Under the pieces are notes generated by a model, which was not told where the DNA came from, did no database searches, and saw only the letters and a program-made list of their open reading frames with translations. Below are positions 8,814 to 17,898 of a stretch of 51,215 bases of DNA, piece after piece; the stretch's first letter is position 1; each line of letters begins with the position of its first letter. The translations under genes and the position numbers were made by a program. This stretch comes from Phycisphaerales bacterium (GTDB taxonomy: Bacteria > Planctomycetota > Phycisphaerae > Phycisphaerales > SM1A02). Location: contig JASMLY010000045.1 in NCBI GenBank assembly GCA_030748455.1, positions 1 through 51,215 on the forward strand, in the 5' to 3' direction.

Positions 8814-9638
8814 CTATTTTTTTGCTTCGTCTATCTCAGCAAACGCTTTGAGTGGGTCTTTGAGAATTTTTGGTCTACAACCTGCACAGCAAAGTTCAAC
8901 AAGTCGGTTTCCGACGATCATGTGATCTGGACCGCCCATGCCGTCAAGTGGTCCACGACCAATGACACAATAATCAAGCGGATACGTTGGTTTCTGGGCT
9001 TTGATAATTGCTTCATCAAGTTCTGGAACGTATGCAGCTGGATCTTCAAGAAATTCATCTTTGCAATCATTGCAACAGGTTCTAAACAATCGATTGCCAT
9101 AGATAAAGTCGACCGCAGCATCCTTTGAGTCAAGCTTGTCGCCACTGACAATGCACGTATCGATTGGATAGTACGGCAATTGTTGTGCGATCATTAACTT
9201 GTCTAACTTTGCGAACATTGCATTTTTGTTCTCTTTGAACTTTGGTATGCAACCCGCACAGCAAAATCGAACTTCGCGACCATCGATGATTTCGGCAGGT
9301 GGTTCACCCATTGATCCAAGTTTCTTGCCTGTTATTGGGCAAACGTCTAACAGATATGGGGTTTGCACAACCAATATATCGCTACCAGATTCAGCAGGCT
9401 TTGCATGCAACGCTTTTTGTTCTGCAACATACATTTCCTTACGAGACTCTTCCCATTTTTTGAACCCATTGAGACACCCACCACAACAAAATGCGACGGT
9501 GTCTTCACCAACTTGCGCGGTAACTGCAGGGTTCACAGCATTGCCTGTAAATGGACAAACTTCATTCACTGGTTCTCCAGCAAATACGATACCCGGCAAC
9601 GCTACGGCTGCCACAAACATTGAGAAAAACACGTTCAT
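8814..9638 (-). CDS. Secreted protein with four CC-x2-C metal-site repeats (YHS/TRASH-like)
   Basis: 274 residues with a signal peptide (cut near VFAGEP). Four repeats follow, each with a single Cys, usually in CPxTG or CxxSG, then about 22-25 residues later a CCxxC: C28/C51-C52-C55, C100/C126-C127-C130, C162/C188-C189-C192 and C224/C250-C251-C254. Repeats 2-4 keep an exact 62-residue period. This is the pattern of YHS/TRASH-like domains that bind soft metals such as Cu. Upstream lies the remnant of a heavy-metal RND pump, which supports a metal-handling role outside the cytoplasm. RBS AAGGAG is about 6 nt before the ATG. The metal is not determined. Confidence 0.75.
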   Translation of the reverse strand: MNVFFSMFVAAVALPGIVFAGEPVNEVCPFTGNAVNPAVTAQVGEDTVAFCCGGCLNGFKKWEESRKEMYVAEQKALHAKPAESGSDILVVQTPYLLDVCPITGKKLGSMGEPPAEIIDGREVRFCCAGCIPKFKENKNAMFAKLDKLMIAQQLPYYPIDTCIVSGDKLDSKDAAVDFIYGNRLFRTCCNDCKDEFLEDPAAYVPELDEAIIKAQKPTYPLDYCVIGRGPLDGMGGPDHMIVGNRLVELCCAGCRPKILKDPLKAFAEIDEAKK

Positions 9639-9665
9639 CAGAAACTCCTTTTTAGTCTGATTGAT

Positions 9666-9839
9666 TTATGAGTTGTGGTTCTTCTTTAATTTCAGTTGCC
9701 ACTGAGCAGCTGAACAATACAAAATAGGAACGACAAACAAGGTGACTAATGCAACGTGCATGCTACCAAAGACTGGGATGGCCATTTCTTGTAGTGGAAC
9801 ATGTGTTTCACTCCATACTATTGCAAATATGTAACTTTT
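9666..9839 (-). pseudogene. C-terminal remnant of a heavy-metal RND efflux pump (CusA/CzcA-like)
   Basis: The minus strand encodes about 45 residues that match the end of CusA/CzcA-type RND pumps: PLQEMAIPVFGSMHVALVTL followed by FVVPILY and a basic tail, then a stop at 9666-9668. A stop codon (9840-9842) closes the frame upstream, and no more of the roughly 1000-residue pump is present before mutY begins. It is a stump left by deletion. It lies 27 nt before the Cys-rich metal-site gene on the same strand, as if that gene was once the last gene of a metal-efflux operon. Confidence 0.65.
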
Positions 9840-9855
9840 TTACGTCCGAGTGGAT

Positions 9856-9861
9856 TATCCT
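9856..9861 (+). promoter_or_regulatory. -10-like box of mutY
   Basis: TATCCT lies 7 nt before the candidate GTG start, with no Shine-Dalgarno sequence and no good -35. It suggests a leaderless or near-leaderless transcript. Confidence 0.3.
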
Positions 9862-9868
9862 GCTCGTT

Positions 9869-10903
9869 GTGGGTCATCACACAAATAGATCTTTGAAAAT
9901 TACCGCCGACGTTGAGCAGTGGTTTAGCAAGGAAGCACGGTCGTTTCCTTGGAGATCTCAGTCTACCCCTTGGGGTAGGCTTGTGAGCGAGTTTATGGCG
10001 CAGCAGACCCAGATAGAAAGAGTCGCTGATCGCTGGCCAAAGATGTTGAAGCGATACCCAACTTCAAAAAAAATGGCTGAAAGCAATTTGCAGGAAATAC
10101 TTACCTATTGGCAGGGTCTTGGGTATTACAGAAGAGCAAAACACCTGAAGCAAACAGCCGAAATGATTGAACGGGATTTTGATGGCAAGATTCCAACAGA
10201 TGTGGATTCATTATTGAGGTTGCCAGGTGTAGGGAGATACACAGCAGGAGCGATCGCTTCAATTGCGTTTAATCAACGAGTTCCCATCGTTGATGGGAAT
10301 GTGCATCGTGTGATCTGCCGCGTTGAGCAGAAACGAAATGTACCATCTCCAAACGCATGGTCTTGGCAAATTGCAACGAAACTCGTACATGAGAGCACAA
10401 CTCCAAGCACCTTTAATGAGGGGATCATGGAACTTGGAGCAACTGTTTGTACTCCAAAGAATCCTACGTGTGCACGTTGCCCATTGAAGCACGACTGCAT
10501 TTCGAACAAAGAGGGATCTCAACACCTGATTCCACCCCCCAAAAAACCTGTGAAACGTACAGAAGAACACCACTACGCAGTGATACTTTCTTCGAAGGGA
10601 AAGATTGCACTTGAGCAACGTGGGATGAACGGTCTCTGGGCAGGGATGTGGCAAGTTCCAACACTCGAATCACCGACACAATTACAAGAACCAGAAGTTC
10701 TTGAAGCACTCGAGATCAAGAATGATGTAGAGATTCTTGGGTCATTTGAACACAAATTAACCCATCGAATTGTTACGTTTGTGGTGTATCACTCAGAAGT
10801 AAACAATCAAGATCGATACGTATGGCATACAGTGGACGAATTGGATTCTGTTCCGCTCGCGACCGCCCAGAAAAAAGTCATTGCGTTACACTGTGCACCA
10901 TGA
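9869..10903 (+). CDS. mutY: A/G-specific adenine glycosylase MutY
   Basis: MutY removes adenine mispaired with 8-oxoguanine. Visible features: FPWR near the start, the catalytic Glu segment SEFMAQQTQIE, the helix-hairpin-helix LPGVGRYTAGAI, the catalytic Asp in VPIVDGNVHR, and a perfect [4Fe-4S] pattern C-x6-C-x2-C-x5-C (CTPKNPTCARCPLKHDC). The C-terminal third is the Nudix-like 8-oxoG recognition domain. The start is uncertain: the frame is open to 9749, but those codons lie over an RND pump remnant on the other strand. GTG 9869 (344 residues) or TTG 9893 fit the family better. The stop overlaps the next ATG (ATGA). Confidence 0.95.
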   Translation: MGHHTNRSLKITADVEQWFSKEARSFPWRSQSTPWGRLVSEFMAQQTQIERVADRWPKMLKRYPTSKKMAESNLQEILTYWQGLGYYRRAKHLKQTAEMIERDFDGKIPTDVDSLLRLPGVGRYTAGAIASIAFNQRVPIVDGNVHRVICRVEQKRNVPSPNAWSWQIATKLVHESTTPSTFNEGIMELGATVCTPKNPTCARCPLKHDCISNKEGSQHLIPPPKKPVKRTEEHHYAVILSSKGKIALEQRGMNGLWAGMWQVPTLESPTQLQEPEVLEALEIKNDVEILGSFEHKLTHRIVTFVVYHSEVNNQDRYVWHTVDELDSVPLATAQKKVIALHCAP

Positions 10904-12432
10904 AATACATCACATGTATCGTTTTTGCCCTTGTATCATTTGCAACAGCGCAAAGCCCCCAAAATCTCATTTCTGACGAAGCGCTTGCACTTGTTGTCAT
11001 TCAAGATGGAGAGCGCATAAAAAAATCTATTCAAACAATCTCTGCTGAGGTTGGCGATCGTTCAGATCAAGGCGTTCTTGATGCGTTGCTTTCTCAGTTT
11101 GTAAAAAATCCTGAAGCTGTAGACCTTGAAGCTGAAGTGATTTTTGCAATCGAACCCGGCTCGGTCCCAGAAGGTCAAAAACCCATAGGAATGTTCGGGC
11201 CAATGCCGCACTTAGTCATGGTTTGTAAACCAATAGAGGGGAAAAAACTCATTTTGAATCCTTTTGGTGGTGTGAATGTGAGCACAGTTGTAGATGGCTG
11301 GTTTGTCGCTTCAGGTGGAAATAGTTGGTCACCCCCATCCACGGACTCTCTATCACCTTTGTTTGCAGAACTTCCAGATGGACAACTCACATTCAAGATC
11401 AAGTTCGGTGCACTTTGGTCACAAGTTGGACCAATCACTCAAATGGCGGGTGGAATGATGATTGGTCAAATGAATAAACCCGGACCCACTGGCACGATTG
11501 AACCTGAAACTCGCAAGAGAACGGCTGTTATAAGTCAAGCATTTCGTCAATTAATGCAGTTTTGTGCGAAGATACAATCGCTTGCAGGGAACATATCGAT
11601 TGTCGATGGCAAGGTTGAGACTCGGTTTTCGATAGACCAAAAGAATCCGATTCCTCTAGCAATTGATAACAGTGCAATGGAAGAGATGGCAACTCAGATT
11701 CAAAGCCAAGCATTGCAATACACGATGTCTGGGGACTTTACGCGTTTGCTTTTGAACTACCAACTTCACTTGTTGCGGAATGAGAACGATGGTTTTCCTG
11801 TCGTTGCAGTAACTGAAGGGATGCGAGAACTCGCTGACATTCAGGGAGACAACGTAGTGATGTATGGGCTAGAACCAAAAAACGGATTGACAATTGCTGC
11901 ACTTGCAGAGACAACAGATATACAAGAATATCTCGATCGTGTGCCTGCTCTCATTGATGAGATGGCATCACAGTTTGCAGAGGAGTTTCGTATGAAACTT
12001 ACTCCATCTGAGAATAAATCAGATCATTGGGATGTGCAAATGCTTGGGGTTGATGAGGAAGATATGCAGATTATGAACGCAGTCATTACAACGACTACAA
12101 CGCTTTCATTCGAGGAAATCTATGGAAAGATTGGGTTTGTGTTTGGCTCAAGCAAACCGTTCACAAACACGCAACATGAAACCCGATTATCCCGTCTCAT
12201 TGCTGCGAACGATGACCTATCCATTGCCATGGCAGTGACGATGGATGTACGGGAGTTTGCGTATGGATTTTTACAAGTAGCTGAACAAGCGGGAACAGAT
12301 CAAGGGAAGAAGATCGCTGCAACCCCGCCCGCAATCGTGGAGTGTGTTCTAGGTGCAAACGACTCTGGCTTTGTCTTTACCTTTCAAGCAGATATGCTAG
12401 GTTTGGGTAGAGTAACGAGTGAGATGAATTAA
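10900..12432 (+). CDS. Secreted protein of unknown function
   Basis: 510 residues beginning with a signal peptide (MKYITCIVFALVSFATAQ). The body has no motif I recognise. It is a soluble-looking alpha/beta protein with segments such as VDLEAEVIFAIEPGSVPEGQ, FGGVNVSTVVDGWFVASGG and repeated hydrophobic/acidic stretches. It recalls large planctomycete exported proteins in the style of DUF3352, but that is only an impression. The ATG overlaps the mutY stop in ATGA, so it is probably translated from the mutY mRNA, although no functional link to DNA repair is obvious. It converges with the pgpH-like gene, and both stops share a TTAA. Confidence 0.6.
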   Translation: MKYITCIVFALVSFATAQSPQNLISDEALALVVIQDGERIKKSIQTISAEVGDRSDQGVLDALLSQFVKNPEAVDLEAEVIFAIEPGSVPEGQKPIGMFGPMPHLVMVCKPIEGKKLILNPFGGVNVSTVVDGWFVASGGNSWSPPSTDSLSPLFAELPDGQLTFKIKFGALWSQVGPITQMAGGMMIGQMNKPGPTGTIEPETRKRTAVISQAFRQLMQFCAKIQSLAGNISIVDGKVETRFSIDQKNPIPLAIDNSAMEEMATQIQSQALQYTMSGDFTRLLLNYQLHLLRNENDGFPVVAVTEGMRELADIQGDNVVMYGLEPKNGLTIAALAETTDIQEYLDRVPALIDEMASQFAEEFRMKLTPSENKSDHWDVQMLGVDEEDMQIMNAVITTTTTLSFEEIYGKIGFVFGSSKPFTNTQHETRLSRLIAANDDLSIAMAVTMDVREFAYGFLQVAEQAGTDQGKKIAATPPAIVECVLGANDSGFVFTFQADMLGLGRVTSEMN

Positions 12433-14753
12433 CCCGCTAAGTCACCTTCTTCTTCGATGTGGTGGAGTTCCTCCACTCGAACGTTTGTCTTTACATCTTC
12501 TGGGTATTTCACTCGTGTGTGATAAATGGAGTTCAATCGAGCAATGATTGCATCTTCAATTTTTGCAAGTTCAGCGAATGTCAGATTACAATCGTCGTAT
12601 TGATGATCGAGTAATCGTTTGCGTGAGAGATCTCTGACGAGAGCTTCAATTCTCCCCGGATTAGGATCAGGCATCACTCTAGAAGCAGACTCAACTGCGT
12701 CTGCAATCATCAGAATAGCGACTTCTTTTGTTCTGGGCTTTGGTCCTGGATAACGGAAATTCACATCGCTAATTGGTTCAGAACTAGATTCTCCGGCTGC
12801 TTTTTTTGCAGCATGGTAAAAATATTCCACAAGGGTAGTGCCGTGGTGGGCTTCGATAAAATGGATAATTTCACGAGGAAGATCATACTCCTTCGCAAGC
12901 TCGACACCATCTTTGACATGCCCAATGATGATGAGCAAACTCATTGATGGTTTGAGGGTTGTGTGCTTGTTAAATCCAGATTGGTTTTCAATAAAGTACT
13001 CAGGTTTGTTCATTTTACCAATGTCGTGGTACAACCCGCCTACGTACGCCAGAAGAGAGTCGCATCCTATCGCTTCAGCAGCAGTTTCCGCGATGTCTGC
13101 AACTTGTCTTGAGTGATTGAAAGTACCAGGCGCGAGTTCTTGTAATTTTTGAAGTAGATTGTTTCGAGTGTCTTTCAGTTCAGTCAGTGACATTCCAGTT
13201 GTGATATCAAACACTCGCTCGATTGGCTCAAGAATTCCCAGAACAAAGAACCCAACGACGAGAGATGACCCTCCAGAAATCATGGAGTCAGTGAGAACTT
13301 GTTGCCATGCGATTGAAATATCAGGCAATTCTATGAGTGAGAAGAAACAAGTTCCTAACGCAAACACTACAGCTGTGATACCTGAAGCTCGAATCAATGT
13401 TTGGCGATGGCTAACATCCTTAAGTTGTCCAATCATGATTCCACAGCCTGAGATCATGACCACAAACCAGATGATTGGTTGAGATAGGGCCATGGTCACG
13501 AGCGCGCATTGCATAAAGGCAAGAAACATAGAGAGTCGCTGCCCATAAGCGAGGCATGCAATTGTGACAACAAGAAGTGTCGGGACGACTGCAGCTGCAA
13601 AGATAAAGACTGGTGCTTCGAGTGTGACAATAACAGACAAACCGAGCATCAGTATCATGAGAAAACAAAGCATGAACAATCTGAGCGGGTTTTTGGAGAT
13701 TCTCGGGTTTGAAATAGTTGTATATGCACCAATAAAAATGGCCAGCATCGCCAAAAGCCCAATTGTTCCTAATCGTGGGAGCCATTGAACAATAATCGGG
13801 GCAGCAGCTTCAAATTGTGCTTGTTCTAAAACAGCTTCTTCATATTGTTTTGCGCTGAGACGGTCGCCTCGTACCCAAATGATATCGCCTTTGTGGTGCG
13901 AGGAAATGACTGGTTGCACAGAAGCTACAGAATCATCAGCTCTTTTTTGGGTGGCTTCGACATCAAACTGCACAGAAGGTTGGCCTTCAAACATCAACCT
14001 AGCTTCGATGATCGGTACAGTGTTTTCTTTAAATCCTGCTCTACTTACTAATTCAGAAACTTGTAAATCGAACGTTGAGCCACCAACTGGGAGGGCGATC
14101 GCTTCTGCTTGATAGGGAAGCTGTAATTGATCGTTTGCTGTGAATAATGCACGGTTTGAAGCAGGAGTCGTTGTGAAAATTTGAAACTCATCATTTGTAA
14201 GTAGTGGTGTACTGCCACGTAAATTACGTGTCAGTCTAGAAACGGCGCCACGCCATTTCGTTGTTGGTGCACCATCCTTTGACATGGATTGTAGAGCTTG
14301 TAATTTTTCAGGAGTAAGATTGAATTGTTCAATGAGTTCTGGCGCTATTTCTTCGATAGAAGTTTTTCCATGCACTGCAGTTGGTAGACCAAGGATGGAG
14401 GCGCTTAGCCGCTCAATGAATGAAGTGTTTACAAAGTAAATACGAGGCGAAGAGCTTCTTGCTTCTTCTCTATTTGTTTCAGTTGCAGATGTGTCTTCAA
14501 TCTCGAAATCTAAGCGAGTTACTCTCGTTGTCGTAACAATTTGTCCATCTCGGACTTTGATTTGTTCTCGCGACCACGTTGCAATGATAGAAACAAGTAG
14601 AAGGAATGTGAATATGATGCAACTTGTTCGCAAGAACTCCGGTTTTCGTAGCAACTCTCCTAAATGAAATTGTTGCTTAGGTACTTTCCGTAGTACTTTC
14701 GCTCGACGTGTTGCCGTCTTGTTCGTAGTTTTTGTACTTGATGACTTACCCAT
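12429..14753 (-). CDS. pgpH: PgpH-type 7TM-HD cyclic-di-AMP phosphodiesterase
   Basis: 774 residues with the full layout of the 7TMR-HDED/7TM/HD family. One N-terminal membrane helix (about residues 41-62) is followed by an extracytoplasmic region to about 320, seven membrane helices (about 330-515), and a C-terminal HD phosphohydrolase domain. The HD motifs are visible: H in FNHSRQV, HD in GGLYHDIGKMN (near 575), GHVKDGVE, and EAHHGTTLVEYFYHAA. Characterised relatives hydrolyse c-di-AMP to pApA. It lies 50 nt downstream of the SPOR lipoprotein gene on the same strand, so both may be expressed together. The stop overlaps that of the convergent gene by 3 bases. Confidence 0.88.
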   Translation of the reverse strand: MGKSSSTKTTNKTATRRAKVLRKVPKQQFHLGELLRKPEFLRTSCIIFTFLLLVSIIATWSREQIKVRDGQIVTTTRVTRLDFEIEDTSATETNREEARSSSPRIYFVNTSFIERLSASILGLPTAVHGKTSIEEIAPELIEQFNLTPEKLQALQSMSKDGAPTTKWRGAVSRLTRNLRGSTPLLTNDEFQIFTTTPASNRALFTANDQLQLPYQAEAIALPVGGSTFDLQVSELVSRAGFKENTVPIIEARLMFEGQPSVQFDVEATQKRADDSVASVQPVISSHHKGDIIWVRGDRLSAKQYEEAVLEQAQFEAAAPIIVQWLPRLGTIGLLAMLAIFIGAYTTISNPRISKNPLRLFMLCFLMILMLGLSVIVTLEAPVFIFAAAVVPTLLVVTIACLAYGQRLSMFLAFMQCALVTMALSQPIIWFVVMISGCGIMIGQLKDVSHRQTLIRASGITAVVFALGTCFFSLIELPDISIAWQQVLTDSMISGGSSLVVGFFVLGILEPIERVFDITTGMSLTELKDTRNNLLQKLQELAPGTFNHSRQVADIAETAAEAIGCDSLLAYVGGLYHDIGKMNKPEYFIENQSGFNKHTTLKPSMSLLIIIGHVKDGVELAKEYDLPREIIHFIEAHHGTTLVEYFYHAAKKAAGESSSEPISDVNFRYPGPKPRTKEVAILMIADAVESASRVMPDPNPGRIEALVRDLSRKRLLDHQYDDCNLTFAELAKIEDAIIARLNSIYHTRVKYPEDVKTNVRVEELHHIEEEGDLAG

Positions 14754-14803
14754 TACTTGTTGTCAGTATCGTCTTAGGTGGTAGTGGTTTGGTGAATCTT
14801 TGT

Positions 14804-15502
14804 CTATTGAACAGCGGTGACTATACACTGAGGGAGCGTGTGAAGATTTCTGCATTTTGCAGCGGCTGCTCTTGTATCAAACGAACCAGCTTGAACTACG
14901 AAGAGTGCTGTACCCATTTTTGATTTTTCTTCAAAAATAGATACATTCCCAATTCCTGCGAGCCGTAGTTGTGATCCTAATTTGTTTGCTGCGTTTTTTG
15001 CATTTTCTAAACTTTGGTATGCACCAAATTGCAATGTGTATGAACCTGCAATTGTGGAACTAGAAAAAGAGTTTCCACTTGATGTAGCGATCGCATGCGA
15101 GCTTGCTTTCGCTCGATCACTGCCACTCAAATCAGCGGACGCTTCCTCGAATGCGCGTGCAGCTGTCACATAATCTCCCGTACTTGAGGCAATGATTCCT
15201 AGCATTGCATTGGATTTTCCACGAACCTCTTCATTTGATGATTCAGAGGCTTGAGTAAACCATTGTTTTGATTTTTCAATACGTTGCATTCTGAATTCAC
15301 ACAGACCAATCAAGTAGGCCGCTTCATCAGAACTCTCTGACTCGTTGAGTGCTTTCTTTGCCCACATTTCTGAAATCGACCATTGCCCTTGGTCATACTC
15401 AAGCAGTGCTTTTTCCATAGCTTTGGGGGCCGAGTTTGAACACCCTAGGAGGCAAACGGAGAGCGAAATGGTGCAAAAGAGGGTGAATGAGAGTTGACGC
15501 AT
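14804..15502 (-). CDS. SPOR-domain lipoprotein with TPR-like repeats
   Basis: 232 residues. The N terminus is a lipoprotein signal with lipobox LLGC (Cys near residue 21), so it should be membrane-anchored outside the cytoplasm. Residues about 30-135 form TPR-like helical repeats (YLIGLCEFRMQRIEKSKQWF). Residues about 155-232 are a SPOR domain (YTLQFGAYQSLENAKNAANK and LFVVQAGSFDTRAAAAKC), a fold that binds denuded peptidoglycan at division sites. That is of interest because planctomycete division is unusual. RBS AAAGGA lies 9 nt before the ATG. It is the first gene of a likely two-gene operon with pgpH. Confidence 0.8.
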   Translation of the reverse strand: MRQLSFTLFCTISLSVCLLGCSNSAPKAMEKALLEYDQGQWSISEMWAKKALNESESSDEAAYLIGLCEFRMQRIEKSKQWFTQASESSNEEVRGKSNAMLGIIASSTGDYVTAARAFEEASADLSGSDRAKASSHAIATSSGNSFSSSTIAGSYTLQFGAYQSLENAKNAANKLGSQLRLAGIGNVSIFEEKSKMGTALFVVQAGSFDTRAAAAKCRNLHTLPQCIVTAVQ

Positions 15503-15555
15503 ACGTAGAATCCTTTCTTGTCCTTTGTTATCGTATCACTCTTAGAAGGTACGAC

Positions 15556-17034
15556 ATGCAGCTTTTACACTCTATTTTTAAAACTTGGCGTAAGAATTTC
15601 CTTCGAACCCTCATTGTCGACGATTTTCGATCATGGAGGGGGATCGATTTACAAGTGGCTTCCTGGCATGTTCGAAAAGCGATCCTTGAAATCGATGATG
15701 CTGACCACGTAGGGGTGATGTTGCCAACATCTGGGTTGTTCCCAGTTGTTGCATCAGCAATTTGGTCGCTTGGCAAAACTGTTGTTCCGTTGAATTATTT
15801 ACTATCCGCAGATGAGATTGCCTACATTGTTCATGATGCTGAGTTGAAAACAGTGGTCACCGTTGGCCCAATGCTCGACATGGTTGGTGGGCTTCCAGAA
15901 CAAATCAACATCATCTCCATGGACGCGATGTCATTTCGAGGCATTCCTCCTGTCCGCCGATCTAAAAAGAGCAGTGAAGAATTTTTGGCAGCACTTCTGT
16001 ATACATCAGGCACTTCAGGCAAACCAAAAGGTGTGATGTTAAGTGAGAAGAATATACGCTCAAATGTGCAACAATGTTGCGCATGGTCTGGCTTTCATAA
16101 ACACGATTCATTTTTGGGGTTGCTACCCCAGTTCCACAGTTTTGGCTTTACAGTGACGACAATGTTGCCAATGGTGATTGGAGCGAAAGCAATGTACTCT
16201 GCTCGTTTTAATCCAAGGAAAACTTTTGATTTGTTACGAACACATCGCCCTACAGCGATGCTTGCAATCCCGTCCATGTTCAATGCATTACTGAATTCAA
16301 AGAGTGGATTGCGTGACGATTTTTCTTCTCTCAGGTTTGCTGTTTCTGGAGGGGAAGCACTTCCTGATGCAGTATTTGAAGGGATGAGAACAAAATTTGG
16401 ATTGACCATTAACGAAGGGTATGGTTTAACCGAAACATCTCCAGTTACAAATTGGTGTCGTCCAGATGAACATCGCAGAGGATCAGTTGGTATGCCAATT
16501 ACAGATGTCCATGAGAGAATTGTTGATCCACATGGAAATGACGTGCCAATTGGGCAAGATGGTGAAGTGAGAATTGCTGGGCCAAACATCATGCAGGGGT
16601 ACTACAAGTTGCCAGAGGAAACAGCAGCTGCGTTTGATGAAAGAGGGTACTTTCGCTCTGGAGATATGGGGCAACTCGATGCTGAGGGATTCCTGTATAT
16701 CACAGGAAGAATCAAAGAGATGTTAATCATAGGGGGGGAAAATGTGTTTCCACGAGAAATCGAGGAAGTCCTGACAAAACATCCCTCCGTTTCAGCAGTC
16801 GGCGTTGTCGGCAGACAAGATGTATCTCGAGGGGAAGTTGCTGTTGCTTTTGTCGAATTGGTTGAAGGAGAAGTGTTTGATGAACAGGCACTACGAAGTT
16901 GGTGCAGGGAGACACTTGCATCGTTCAAAGTTCCCAAGTCGATCTACCAAATTGATGCGTTACCACGGAACCCTACTGGTAAGATCATGCGCCGTGAACT
17001 CACAGCATTGGTTCAAAAGGAAGTTTCAACGTGA
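15556..17034 (+). CDS. Fatty-acyl-CoA ligase (AMP-forming)
   Basis: 492 residues of the ANL adenylating superfamily. Core motifs are in order: LLYTSGTSGKPKGVMLS (AMP-binding P-loop), GYGLTETSP, YFRSGDMG with GFLYITGRIKEMLI (hinge), and PRNPTGKIMRREL with the catalytic Lys near the C terminus. It activates a carboxylic acid as acyl-AMP and transfers it to CoA; length and motifs fit long- or medium-chain fatty-acyl-CoA ligases, but the substrate is not fixed by sequence alone. The start ATG 15556 has AGAAGG 7 nt upstream. The stop overlaps the GTG start of mqnD (GTGA). Confidence 0.88.
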   Translation: MQLLHSIFKTWRKNFLRTLIVDDFRSWRGIDLQVASWHVRKAILEIDDADHVGVMLPTSGLFPVVASAIWSLGKTVVPLNYLLSADEIAYIVHDAELKTVVTVGPMLDMVGGLPEQINIISMDAMSFRGIPPVRRSKKSSEEFLAALLYTSGTSGKPKGVMLSEKNIRSNVQQCCAWSGFHKHDSFLGLLPQFHSFGFTVTTMLPMVIGAKAMYSARFNPRKTFDLLRTHRPTAMLAIPSMFNALLNSKSGLRDDFSSLRFAVSGGEALPDAVFEGMRTKFGLTINEGYGLTETSPVTNWCRPDEHRRGSVGMPITDVHERIVDPHGNDVPIGQDGEVRIAGPNIMQGYYKLPEETAAAFDERGYFRSGDMGQLDAEGFLYITGRIKEMLIIGGENVFPREIEEVLTKHPSVSAVGVVGRQDVSRGEVAVAFVELVEGEVFDEQALRSWCRETLASFKVPKSIYQIDALPRNPTGKIMRRELTALVQKEVST

Positions 17035-17897
17035 AAAAGATTACATTAGCGCACAGTCCTGACCCAGATGATGCCTTCATGTGGTGGCCACTTGCTGATA
17101 TTGATGGCTCTGGCCCCTCCATAGACGTTGGAGATTGGGAGTTTGAGCTCATTATGAAAGACATTGAAACACTCAATGTTGAAGCTGAGAATCGAGCGTA
17201 TGACATCACCGCTATGAGTATTGCTCAGTATCCTCAGGTAGCAGATTTATATGATTTGACTGCTTGTGGAGCTTCTCTTGGTGATGGATATGGTCCAAAA
17301 TTGATCACACGTACAGAAACCACACTTGATTCTCTGTTTGCTAATAGACCAACGATCGCAGTTCCAGGCGATCGCACAACTGCACTCGCGACTCTTCGAA
17401 TCCTCGCTGGAGATCAAGACATCGTTTGGGAATCGGTGGAGTTCACAGAAATTATGAACCGTCTTTTAGAAGGCCAGTTTGATGCAGGTGTTGTCATTCA
17501 CGAGGGGCAACTCTCATTCAAAGAGCATGGTTTGTACGAGATTTGTGATTTTGGAAAATGGTGGAAAGATCGTACTGGTCTTTTGCTCCCACTTGGTGGG
17601 AATGCGATTCGTAGCGATTTTGATACGACATACGGAATTGGCTCAACGGGAGAAGTTACTGCATTACTCAAAAAATCGATTGAGTTTGCTATCGATCATC
17701 GAGAGAAGTCCCTTGCGTGGGCCTCAAAGTGGGGGAGGGGTATTCCGTTGGAATCTACCGATACTTTTGTTGAGATGTATGTCAACAAGTGGACGCTCGA
17801 TTTCGGCGTGCAGGGGAAAGAATCTGTGATGAGATTTCTTGCAGAGGCTGCAAATGTAGGCGCAGTTTCACGCGTACGCGAAATCGCCTTTGTGTAA
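17031..17897 (+). CDS. mqnD: 1,4-dihydroxy-6-naphthoate synthase MqnD
   Basis: 288 residues, GTG start with AAAAGGAAG upstream. The opening KITLAHSPDPDDAFMWWPL and the later GVVIHEGQLSFKEHGLYEIC are diagnostic for MqnD, which converts cyclic dehypoxanthine futalosine to 1,4-dihydroxy-6-naphthoate in the alternative menaquinone pathway. The fold is periplasmic-binding-protein-like, but there is no signal peptide, so the enzyme is cytoplasmic. The start overlaps the stop of the acyl-CoA ligase. It converges with the ACT-domain gene, leaving a single base between the stops. Confidence 0.92.
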   Translation: MKKITLAHSPDPDDAFMWWPLADIDGSGPSIDVGDWEFELIMKDIETLNVEAENRAYDITAMSIAQYPQVADLYDLTACGASLGDGYGPKLITRTETTLDSLFANRPTIAVPGDRTTALATLRILAGDQDIVWESVEFTEIMNRLLEGQFDAGVVIHEGQLSFKEHGLYEICDFGKWWKDRTGLLLPLGGNAIRSDFDTTYGIGSTGEVTALLKKSIEFAIDHREKSLAWASKWGRGIPLESTDTFVEMYVNKWTLDFGVQGKESVMRFLAEAANVGAVSRVREIAFV

Positions 17898-17898
17898 A

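Noticed and set aside
9749..9868. Longer N terminus for MutY
   Set aside because: The extra 40 codons lie antisense to the RND pump remnant and do not resemble MutY N termini.
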